From NCBI GenBank assembly GCA_002504845.1, contig DATW01000048.1:9277-37733 (forward strand): a DNA stretch of 28,457 nt. The letters are read 5' to 3'. The number at the start of each line of letters is the position of its first letter. Positions within the stretch are counted from its first letter, which is position 1. A program made the position numbers and the translations under genes. Shown here piece by piece: positions 1 through 7,639 of the stretch. The stretch is from Euryarchaeota archaeon UBA250. GTDB lineage: Archaea; Thermoplasmatota; Poseidoniia; Poseidoniales; Thalassarchaeaceae. Under the pieces are notes generated by a model that was given only the letters and a program-made list of their open reading frames with translations, did no database searches and was not told the origin of the DNA.

Positions 1-24
1 CGTGGATAGTTCAGGCTGATCCAT
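1..24 (-). CDS. Start of a downstream gene, possibly scpB (partial, cut by window edge)
   Basis: An ATG on the minus strand at 24-22 overlaps the scpA stop codon in a TGATG junction. It opens a reading frame of eight codons (MDQPELST) that runs off the window. Tight stop/start overlap is typical of operons here, and scpB commonly follows scpA, so ScpB is the natural guess. Nothing in eight residues identifies the protein. The call rests on position alone. Confidence 0.35.
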
Positions 25-1016
25 CAGATGACCTCCTCGATTTCAGGGGGTGGATGCAGTCTCGAGGATAATTCCTCGAAATCGGATTCGCTTGGGTGAA
101 GATCGGTCAGGATTACCGATCCATCGATGGCGTCTTTCTGCTCGATTGAGGCATACCCCCTGTTGACCAGAAATAATGTTGCAACCATTGCCGCGACCTG
201 TGCTTCAGCATTTGCTTCCTCGCGTGTTGTGCCGCTTTCCATGGATCTATCTGCTAGCTCCTCGGATATGGCTGAGAGTGTGCAGGTTTGATCTTCGGGA
301 TTTGTGCGCATTCGCATGGCCTCCCACGTCCTCCGTATGTCTCCCTCCAAGTCTTCGACGTGCAGGCTCCCGCTGAATCTCTCACGTGCCATTTCAAGTG
401 AAGCTCTCCGCTTCTCGGCGATCTTTAACCGTAAGTTCTGCTCTTCGGATATCCTGCTGGCAGCTTTCAATCCCATCAAGAGTTCTCCAAGAGTAACTGG
501 ACGTCCCTCTTCTCTCTGAATTCTTCCAGAAAACATGTCTGGAAGACGTTCCTTGTGAGTTCCGGTTATTATTCCAACAGAGAAATTGTAATCATTATCA
601 TCGAAATCAGACTCCCAACCGCCATCATAAATCCAGGGTTCATCGACTTCATCCTCGTGATTTTGTCTTTCTATGAGGGATTCCGCTTGGCCTCTAAGCA
701 CCTGCCATGCCATGCGAATAAGACGGCCGCACGTAGGCAAGTCGATGTCTTCTGTATCTTCGATTCTTGTTGAAAACATCTCGAGGAAAGCAGATAAATC
801 AACGGCCCAAGGATCTAGATCTTTATCCTGAAATAACTGTAATACGAGTGCTACTGACCTATCAAAAGGGTCATTCAGAAATTGGTGCTCAGCCTCTTCC
901 ATCTCAGCTAATTCTAGTATCCTATCCAGATAGGCACTAGTCTCCAAATCTACCTCGTCAGTGAGTAATCGGGCTACGATATCATCGCGTAGGGCCTTCG
1001 CATCAAGGATGCCCAT
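24..1016 (-). CDS. scpA: Segregation and condensation protein A (ScpA, kleisin)
   Basis: This is the kleisin that bridges the heads of an SMC dimer and forms the closed ring of prokaryotic condensin, which acts on the nucleoid. The 330-residue acidic protein has a ScpA-like N-terminal segment, with DPFDRSVALVLQLFQDKDLDPWAVDLSAF around residues 49-77, a charged helical middle, and a C-terminal region (about 250-310) that looks like the winged helix that docks on SMC. Length is a little above the usual 240-280. The ATG lies 6 nt after the SMC stop, and a purine-rich GGAGTGAGG precedes it. It is cotranscribed with smc and overlaps the next gene by TGATG. The family call is from sequence feel and synteny. 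The order SMC then ScpA makes it firm. Confidence 0.85.
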   Translation of the reverse strand: MGILDAKALRDDIVARLLTDEVDLETSAYLDRILELAEMEEAEHQFLNDPFDRSVALVLQLFQDKDLDPWAVDLSAFLEMFSTRIEDTEDIDLPTCGRLIRMAWQVLRGQAESLIERQNHEDEVDEPWIYDGGWESDFDDNDYNFSVGIITGTHKERLPDMFSGRIQREEGRPVTLGELLMGLKAASRISEEQNLRLKIAEKRRASLEMARERFSGSLHVEDLEGDIRRTWEAMRMRTNPEDQTCTLSAISEELADRSMESGTTREEANAEAQVAAMVATLFLVNRGYASIEQKDAIDGSVILTDLHPSESDFEELSSRLHPPPEIEEVI

Positions 1017-1022
1017 GTAGCC

Positions 1023-4000
1023 TCACTCCGTCTCCAACATCTGTCCCAGATCTTCCTCTCGTACGGTCGCATCAATCGATGCAGCGGGATTCCTCTCACT
1101 TCCATCGTCGGCTGCTTCAGCACGGTCTCGTAATTCTCCCAAAGGATCGTTCTCCCCTTGCTCGATGCTTTCAGGATCTACCCCTGCGCGTTCCATGACT
1201 CCTCCGATAGAGGATAGCGAGTCAATGGGTTCTGGTACAATTGGTCTCTTTGAAGGATGGGGGAGGTCTTCCGATAGCATGTCTGAAGTTGAGGGAGGTC
1301 CTTGGGCTTCCATTTCTTTCTCGAATGCTTCACCGAGGGCCAATGCAGCCTCTCTGTTGAAATCGGTAATTCTCCTACTAACGCCATCTCCAGCATGAGT
1401 GATTCCAACGTGATGATTGGCCATTGAAAGACTGACCTTCCTCAATGTGACCATGATGAATTGAGCGGCCTCGCTTCGCCGTCTACATAGCATTGCAATC
1501 CGTTGACAATTGAATGGATCGAGATTTTGGTCTACCTCGTCGAAATAATAGAATGTACTTGGCTCGAAATCTTGTATCGAGAAAACAAGTGCTAGTGCGG
1601 CCATGGACTTCTCTCCGCCGGAGAGTTGTGATCTTCGTGTTTTCTGACTCTTGCCTGGAGGGACACAATCCATCTCCAATCCGCCCTCGAAGGGATTTTC
1701 TGGGTTCTCGAGCCTCAATCTCCCATTGCCGCCTGGTTGAAGAATAGCATATACCCTCGAGAAGTTCTCACTGATGTGTTCAAAGACAGCGAGGAGTCTG
1801 CTCTTTCTTTCATCCTCGAGTCTATCTACGATATCAACGAGCATGTCGCGCCTCTTCCTAAGTGTGGAGCCATCTTCGATGAGTTGCTCTATTCTATTCG
1901 CAGTCTCATCATACTGTTCGATTGCTAGCATATTGACATCGCCGAGACTGTCGAGTTTCCTCTCAATCTTTGATATGAGTCGTTCAACCTCGGCCAGGGT
2001 TGGCATCTCTTCATCGAGACCGGGGATTTCAATTTCCTGATCGAGAAGTTCCTGTTTCAAATCCATTGCAGCGCTTTTAGCCGACATGATGCCATGATTG
2101 AGTGCGTCAATTGTGACCTGTATTCGTTCCCTCTCGGATCGTTTGTTCTGAGCCTCGGTACGAGCCTGTGAACGCTCTTCGATGATTGAATCTCTCCTAG
2201 ATGAGAGGATACCGAGTTCCTCACTTGCATGCTTTGCCCTGGATCGGAGTTCAGAAAGTTCGATCCCAGCATTTACAGATGATGTGTTGATTTCTTCTAT
2301 CTCCTTTCTTTGGGATTCACATCGCTCACTGAGACGGTCTTTCTTTTTCTCGAGTTCAGTGATTCTGCCTCTTAGAACATCGAGGCTGACATCTGCTGAT
2401 TCCACTTTTGCAATGGCCTGCTGTCTTTTTACCAATGCCTTACCTTTCTCAGTCTCAGCCTCAGAAAGAGTTCTCGAGAGGTGATCTGGAGATTGCTTCA
2501 GAAGGTCTTCACTTGCTGCCTTACGCGCGTCTACTGCTTCCTCGAGGTGTTCCTTTGCCGCGATGAGATCGGAGGATGCCACTCTTCTTGCCGCCTCACA
2601 TCGCTCTAACTCGGATCTCGCGCTTTCCAATCGCTTTGAGATGTTTTTCACATCAGCCTCTGCCCTATCCAGATCGGCTCTCCATTCCCTGGCTCGAGAC
2701 TCTGACTCTGAACCTGAAAATTCTGCAATTTTATCAGTGAGTTCCTGGACTGAATCCCTAGTTTCCCTGAGAGCGGCTTCCACTGTAGCCCTGACTAAAC
2801 TTGCTTCATTCACAGCGCCCTCTAACGGTCTGAGTGAAAGGGAAGGGTCGGAAGAGCCGAAGGAAGGAGCGTTTCGGGATGAGGAGCCCCCGGTCATGGC
2901 GCCGCTGCCTTCTACTATGGATCCGTCGAGAGTGACTAATCTGACTCCGCCCATATTTCTTCGAGCGACGTCAAGGCTCTCCACAAGCAGCGTGCTCCTA
3001 CTTACAAGATGGATTGCATTTTCGATTTCAGGAGGATAGTCCAAAAGTTCGTGCACGAAACCGATCACCCCTGGATTTCTGGCAACCATCAGGGATCTGC
3101 CCTGAGGGCGTTGTCTTCCAAGTCTATTGAGTGGCAGGAATGTGGCTCTTCCACCACCATTTTTCTTGAGCCACGAGATACAGTCTGCTGCAACTTGATC
3201 GTCTTCGACCACAATACTTCGCATGCCTCCGCCCAATGCATGTGCGATTCCCTCCGCATGATTGTCATCTTTCGGGGATACCAGTTCTGCGATGGAGCCG
3301 AGTATGCCTCTCACAGACCCCTCCTGTCGAAGTCTGGTCAATGCTGCAGCGACGGCTGCTGAACCATGTGTCTGGGCATCTAACCTGGCTCTTGCCTTCT
3401 CGAGCCTCATCTCAGCCTCCCTATATCTTGAGTCGGCCCTGTCCCTATCCTCGCGCAGTTGTGACTCGATCCTTCTCAATCGCATCAATTCCTCGCCGAG
3501 TTTAGCTGGATCGTCCCTCTCTGCCTCGATCTGCATGTCTTCGCCGTGTATCTCCAGATCATCTCTGAGAAGAGTCGCCTGCTCATACTCCTCCTCAAGA
3601 GAAACTACTGCCTCCATGGCAATGGCCATGGATTGATTGGCTCGATCGGAAGTTAGAGTGGCATTCGAATGGGAATCTTGTGCGGCAGTCACTGCATCAT
3701 TTGCCTTCCCAAGTGCTCTACTGAGATCCATCTGGATCTTGCTGCCTGTTTCCAATGTACTCTTCGCCTCTTTTATGGAAGCCTCATATTGCTCAATTTC
3801 AGCATCTGCATCTTGAATATCATCAGAGGCTTCGGACTTTGACGCTTCATATTCGTCGATAGAGGTCTGAACGCGGTTGATCTCATCGATATCCGTCTCA
3901 AGATCAATCTGGGCCTCTTCGACAGATGTTTCGAGATCGCTTATCCTGTCCTTTGATCTCTCTATCTCTACCTCAAGAGTTCTCATCTTGTCTATGATTT

Positions 4001-4904
4001 CGCGATTTTCACCTGTTGATAGTTCCTCTATTTGCCGGCCTACCTCAGCAAGTTCCTCTTCTAGGGCAAGCAGGTCTTTCTCCCTCTGGCGCGCTTCCTC
4101 GAGGAGTGCGTGTGATCGTGTTCTATATCCTTCTTGCTCGGCCCTCAATGCATCGGATTCATGCATCTTGGCGAGATATCTGCATTTTGATAAGGCTGCA
4201 CGGTTTAGTTCGAGTTCATCTTTGAGATGCTTGAATCTTAACGCTTGCTCGCGCTCCTTGCCGAGGCTTTCGAGTTGCTTCCTTTGATCGGCTTCGAAAA
4301 GATCTATTGTCTCCATTGATCCTTCGACTTGCTTTCTTTGTGTGGATGCCTTCCGTATATCCTCATCATAGGCTGTTACTCCTGCGACGTCTTCCAAAAT
4401 AGCTCTTCGACGATGGGCGGTCATCGTGGCAAGAGTTGTCACATCATTTTGTAGCACGACATTGTATCCGTCACCCCTGAGACCTGCTTCTTTGAGGATT
4501 CTTCTGAATTCTCCAGAGGATGTTTTTTCGTTATTTATCCTAAACTCGGATTTCGGATCACCTCTTTCAGTGAGTCTAACCGACCTGGTGAAGGCTACCT
4601 CGTCAGAATCAACTCTCAATTGTCTAGTGCCGTCAGATGATTTTGGATTGGTGAATGTCAGAGTGGCGGACATTCGCTTAGCTGCCCTTCCACTATTTCC
4701 TCCATTGAATATGAGTTGCTTGAGATTCTCGGCTCTGAGTGCCTTCGTTGATCTAGTTCCTAAAACGAATTGTATGGCATCGCCAGAATTCGATTTACCG
4801 GAACCATTTGGGCCCGTTATAGCAGTGAATCCTGATTGGAATGGGATGGATACTTCTCCTCCAAATGACTTGAAGTTGAGGACGTCTATCCTTACCAATC
4901 GCAT
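1023..4904 (-). CDS. smc: Chromosome segregation protein SMC
   Basis: SMC is the ATPase of prokaryotic condensin; it dimerises at a hinge and folds DNA. The 1293-residue protein shows a Walker A motif GPNGSGKS at about 31-39, long coiled coils (about 170-510 and 690-1030), and a hinge at about 515-680 containing GSVRGILGSIAEL and the Gly-rich end GSGAMTGGSS. The ABC signature LSGGEKSMAALAL begins at about 1094 and Walker B FYYFDEVDQNLD lies at about 1117. After the head domain there is an extra acidic, Pro/Ser-rich tail of roughly 100 residues, which makes the protein longer than the usual 1170-1200. The ATG at 4904 is followed at once by the typical RLVRIDVLNFKSF. A GAGGGG purine run lies about 10 nt upstream. 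It heads an operon with scpA. Confidence 0.96.
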   Translation of the reverse strand: MRLVRIDVLNFKSFGGEVSIPFQSGFTAITGPNGSGKSNSGDAIQFVLGTRSTKALRAENLKQLIFNGGNSGRAAKRMSATLTFTNPKSSDGTRQLRVDSDEVAFTRSVRLTERGDPKSEFRINNEKTSSGEFRRILKEAGLRGDGYNVVLQNDVTTLATMTAHRRRAILEDVAGVTAYDEDIRKASTQRKQVEGSMETIDLFEADQRKQLESLGKEREQALRFKHLKDELELNRAALSKCRYLAKMHESDALRAEQEGYRTRSHALLEEARQREKDLLALEEELAEVGRQIEELSTGENREIIDKMRTLEVEIERSKDRISDLETSVEEAQIDLETDIDEINRVQTSIDEYEASKSEASDDIQDADAEIEQYEASIKEAKSTLETGSKIQMDLSRALGKANDAVTAAQDSHSNATLTSDRANQSMAIAMEAVVSLEEEYEQATLLRDDLEIHGEDMQIEAERDDPAKLGEELMRLRRIESQLREDRDRADSRYREAEMRLEKARARLDAQTHGSAAVAAALTRLRQEGSVRGILGSIAELVSPKDDNHAEGIAHALGGGMRSIVVEDDQVAADCISWLKKNGGGRATFLPLNRLGRQRPQGRSLMVARNPGVIGFVHELLDYPPEIENAIHLVSRSTLLVESLDVARRNMGGVRLVTLDGSIVEGSGAMTGGSSSRNAPSFGSSDPSLSLRPLEGAVNEASLVRATVEAALRETRDSVQELTDKIAEFSGSESESRAREWRADLDRAEADVKNISKRLESARSELERCEAARRVASSDLIAAKEHLEEAVDARKAASEDLLKQSPDHLSRTLSEAETEKGKALVKRQQAIAKVESADVSLDVLRGRITELEKKKDRLSERCESQRKEIEEINTSSVNAGIELSELRSRAKHASEELGILSSRRDSIIEERSQARTEAQNKRSERERIQVTIDALNHGIMSAKSAAMDLKQELLDQEIEIPGLDEEMPTLAEVERLISKIERKLDSLGDVNMLAIEQYDETANRIEQLIEDGSTLRKRRDMLVDIVDRLEDERKSRLLAVFEHISENFSRVYAILQPGGNGRLRLENPENPFEGGLEMDCVPPGKSQKTRRSQLSGGEKSMAALALVFSIQDFEPSTFYYFDEVDQNLDPFNCQRIAMLCRRRSEAAQFIMVTLRKVSLSMANHHVGITHAGDGVSRRITDFNREAALALGEAFEKEMEAQGPPSTSDMLSEDLPHPSKRPIVPEPIDSLSSIGGVMERAGVDPESIEQGENDPLGELRDRAEAADDGSERNPAASIDATVREEDLGQMLETE

Positions 4905-4919
4905 TTCCCAGTCCCCTCA

Positions 4920-4954
4920 AAGCGGTTTTTTTCACCGCTTCAGACGGGAAGCGG
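4920..4954 (-). promoter_or_regulatory. Three-arm alternating hairpin element upstream of smc
   Basis: Three copies of one 7-base arm alternate in orientation: AAGCGGT at 4920-4926, ACCGCTTC at 4934-4941 and GAAGCGG at 4948-4954. Arms 1 and 2 form a perfect 7-bp stem with a 7-nt loop, and arms 2 and 3 form a perfect 7-bp stem with a 6-nt loop. The two stems share the middle arm and so exclude each other. The element ends 15 nt before the smc ATG, directly next to the GAGGGG that could serve as its ribosome binding site. It could be an RNA switch in the smc leader or a DNA operator with three half-sites. TATA-like TTGATA sequences lie further upstream (about 4966-4986 on the minus strand). Function is inferred only. 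Confidence 0.4.
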
Positions 4955-5078
4955 CTCTCGGCGGCATTATCAACATTGAGTATCAACGAGGGCGCAGCAT
5001 GTCGATTAGTAGGGTTGATTGGAATCACCGTTTTTTTCTCTGCCAAGGTTCAATTCAGTGGGTCTTTTGCGACGAGTG

Positions 5079-6683
5079 ATGGAGAGCATGCGTGACATTG
5101 ATTTCGATGTCGTGATTGTCGGTTCTGGTATCGCCGGATTATTCACTGCACTGAGATGCACCCAGAGGGGTCTGAGTGTGCTAGTGGTTACAAAGAGCAG
5201 GATTGCATCGTCTTCGACCAATTGGGCTCAGGGGGGCATCGCTGCGGTTCTAGATGTGGACGATGAAGAGGCGATAGAAGCCCATGTGCTGGATACGATA
5301 TCTTCTGGAAAGGGCCTCTGTGACGAGGAAGTAGTTCGCTCGGTCGTGTCTGAAGCAGCTCAAAGAATATCCGATCTCGTATCTTTTGGTGTGGGATTCG
5401 ATAGTGGAATTGACGGGTATCACAAAGCAAGGGAAGGCGGTCACTCAGAGGCCAGGATTCTGCATGCTAAGGACCGAACAGGTGCGGAAATTGAAGGTGC
5501 TCTGGAGGCGGCAACGTCAGAGAAAGGCATGATTGGGCTAGTCATAAAGGAAGATTGGATGGCAGTCGATATAATTCAGAAAAGGCATGGGGACCCATTA
5601 TCGGGAGTCTGCGGGATATGGTGTCTAAAGCCGAATGGGCTAGTTGAAACGATACGCGGGTCTGCGGTAATACTTGCCACAGGGGGCTGCGGAATGCTGT
5701 ATAATTCGACAACAAACCCCACGATAGCAACGGGAGACGGTGTTGCAATGGCATCAAGATGTGGTGCTGATATTCGCGATATGGAATTCATACAATTCCA
5801 TCCCACGGCATTAGAAGGTCAAGAACGGCCTTTCCTGATTACTGAAGCAATGAGAGGGCATGGAGCAGTCTTGATGACTGTAGAAGATCACATCAGATGG
5901 CGTGAGGAAGGCGGATTGGCCGCCGATTGGTCCTACATGAAGGAATACTCACCAATGGGTAGTCTGGGGACCAGGGATGTAGTAGCAAGAGCGACTGACG
6001 CGGAGTTAAAGATGAGTGGTGAATCGCATGTTTTGTTAGTGACCGAACATCTCGATGTGGATTCTTTACGCGACTCATTCCCGACAATATGCAAGCGTCT
6101 TGATGAACAGGGATTGAGTCTTGGACCGGATCCAATACCTGTTCGTCCTGCTGCACACTATCTTGTTGGCGGGATATCTGTCGACCGATTTGGCAGAGGC
6201 CTGAAAGATGGAGAGGTCATTCCAGGCCTATATGCCATTGGAGAGACGGCCTGCACAGGACTTCATGGCGCCAATCGTCTCGCTTCCAATAGCCTTCTTG
6301 AAGCGGTGGTTTTTGCTGAAAGATGCTCGGAGCATGTGTCTGAATTCACCCTCGAGGCTGGTAAGATAGAGGATGTTCCAGATTGGAGGGCTGAAGGGCT
6401 GTCTGAGTTGATTGAACATGCTCCTCTTGGAACTGATTTACTTGCTCTCAGGAATATGATGACGCGTGATGTTGGACTCGTTAAGAGCGATTCGAGACTT
6501 ATGAGAGCTAGGAGAAGGGTGTCGCATCTCGAAAATGAGTTGGAAACCATATGGAGGGGGAGTCTTCCAACCAGAGAGTTGGTTGAGCTTCGAAATCTAA
6601 TCATATGTGCTGGACTCATAATCGAATCTTCAATCAAAAGAAGAAAGAATGTCGGTCTGCATTACAACATTGACTTGGAATAA
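5079..6683 (+). CDS. nadB: L-aspartate oxidase (NadB)
   Basis: NadB oxidises L-aspartate to iminoaspartate with FAD, the first step of de novo NAD synthesis; NadA then makes quinolinate. The FAD dinucleotide fold VVIVGSGIAGLF starts at residue 11, followed by NWAQGGIAA, REGGHSEARILHAKD, the active-site stretch EFIQFHPTAL and the C-terminal GLHGANRLASNSLLEA. These are family hallmarks and separate it from succinate dehydrogenase flavoproteins. The frame is open from a TTG at 5019, but the ATG at 5079 gives 534 residues, the normal length, and only about ten residues before the FAD strand; an ATG at 5088 is also possible. The gene is divergent from smc and convergent with panE, with 5 nt between the two stops. 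Confidence 0.95.
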   Translation: MESMRDIDFDVVIVGSGIAGLFTALRCTQRGLSVLVVTKSRIASSSTNWAQGGIAAVLDVDDEEAIEAHVLDTISSGKGLCDEEVVRSVVSEAAQRISDLVSFGVGFDSGIDGYHKAREGGHSEARILHAKDRTGAEIEGALEAATSEKGMIGLVIKEDWMAVDIIQKRHGDPLSGVCGIWCLKPNGLVETIRGSAVILATGGCGMLYNSTTNPTIATGDGVAMASRCGADIRDMEFIQFHPTALEGQERPFLITEAMRGHGAVLMTVEDHIRWREEGGLAADWSYMKEYSPMGSLGTRDVVARATDAELKMSGESHVLLVTEHLDVDSLRDSFPTICKRLDEQGLSLGPDPIPVRPAAHYLVGGISVDRFGRGLKDGEVIPGLYAIGETACTGLHGANRLASNSLLEAVVFAERCSEHVSEFTLEAGKIEDVPDWRAEGLSELIEHAPLGTDLLALRNMMTRDVGLVKSDSRLMRARRRVSHLENELETIWRGSLPTRELVELRNLIICAGLIIESSIKRRKNVGLHYNIDLE

Positions 6684-6688
6684 TTACC

Positions 6689-7639
6689 TCATACGGTATT
6701 CGAAATCTCGATTGCTTTCACCAGCGCGTAGAGTGTTGAATTTACAGGCACGGGAACTCCAGATGCTTCGGCCTCTTCGGATATACGACCGCAGAGCGAA
6801 TCGATTTCTGTTCTTCGTCCAGACATCAAGTCTTGAAGCATGGAGCAGCGATTATTCGATGTTGATCTTATCACTTCGATTACCCTGCTCTCGATATCGA
6901 TATCGGGGAAATCAATCCCCTTATTTCTTGCAACTGTTGCTGCTTCAGATGCCGCTGCCAGTGAAAGTGAAAGGAGATGTGGATTCGATTCTATCATCCC
7001 ATTCTCGAGACCTGCGATGGCGCAAATGGGATTTATTGCAACATTGATAATCGCCTTCATCCATATCGAAGAGTTGAGATCTTCTGACCACAATGGTTTG
7101 AGGTTGGCATGCTCGAAAGCCTGAATCAGAGATGTTTCAATCTGTCCGGGAGACTTTCTCTCAAGGGATCCCACAATTATATTTCCAAAACCAGCCCAAT
7201 GTATACCTCCAGAATCGTCTTTCCAAGCACCATGGGTGGTTGAACCCCCTAGCACTCTTTCTTTACCGATAATCTCGTTCAATTTCTCGACATTGCCTAG
7301 GCCATTCTGTAGGCTCAGAACCATACCAGACGAAACGAGTACATTGCGAGCAATCCGTCCGAGTAGCTCGGTGTCTCCTGACTTTCCGCATATTATTGCG
7401 ATGTCGATCGATTGAGACACTTGGGATGCTTCTTCATCTATCGTTGTATCCACGACTTCAAATCTACCTGGCGGAATCATCTCGATTGGACCATCATGAT
7501 GGTGCAGGACCAGCCCCTCAGCAGAGAGGCGGAGTGCTGTTTCTGCTCTAGATACGGCAACTAGGCCATGGTCTGTCGTACTGAGCGCCCCTAAGATTAG
7601 TCCGCCTATTGATCCAACGCCAAGTACGGCTATGCGCAT
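6689..7639 (-). CDS. panE: 2-dehydropantoate 2-reductase (ketopantoate reductase)
   Basis: PanE reduces ketopantoate to pantoate with NADPH in coenzyme A synthesis. The N-terminus MRIAVLGVGSIGG is the Rossmann nucleotide site. SLQNGLGN (around residue 105) and the WMKAIINVAINPICAI segment, which carries the catalytic Lys and the Asn-Pro motif, match the ApbA/PanE family, as does the C-terminal helix with SMLQDLMSGRRTEID. I chose the ATG at 7639 because the Rossmann strand begins directly after it and because it overlaps the stop codon of the upstream gene (TGATG). The frame is open further upstream to 7663 but adds only eight unlikely residues. The gene is the last of the ATPase transcription unit. 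PanB, the preceding enzyme, is encoded at the right edge of the window. Confidence 0.92.
   Translation of the reverse strand: MRIAVLGVGSIGGLILGALSTTDHGLVAVSRAETALRLSAEGLVLHHHDGPIEMIPPGRFEVVDTTIDEEASQVSQSIDIAIICGKSGDTELLGRIARNVLVSSGMVLSLQNGLGNVEKLNEIIGKERVLGGSTTHGAWKDDSGGIHWAGFGNIIVGSLERKSPGQIETSLIQAFEHANLKPLWSEDLNSSIWMKAIINVAINPICAIAGLENGMIESNPHLLSLSLAAASEAATVARNKGIDFPDIDIESRVIEVIRSTSNNRCSMLQDLMSGRRTEIDSLCGRISEEAEASGVPVPVNSTLYALVKAIEISNTV

Noticed and set aside
2563..3039. A 158-residue plus-strand frame opposite smc
   Set aside because: It is a Ser/Leu-rich shadow of the coiled-coil and hinge coding sequence, with no start context.
4426..5079. A 217-residue plus-strand frame opposite the 5' end of smc
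   Set aside because: It mirrors smc codons in the Walker A region, shows no motif of its own, and runs through the smc/nadB intergenic element.
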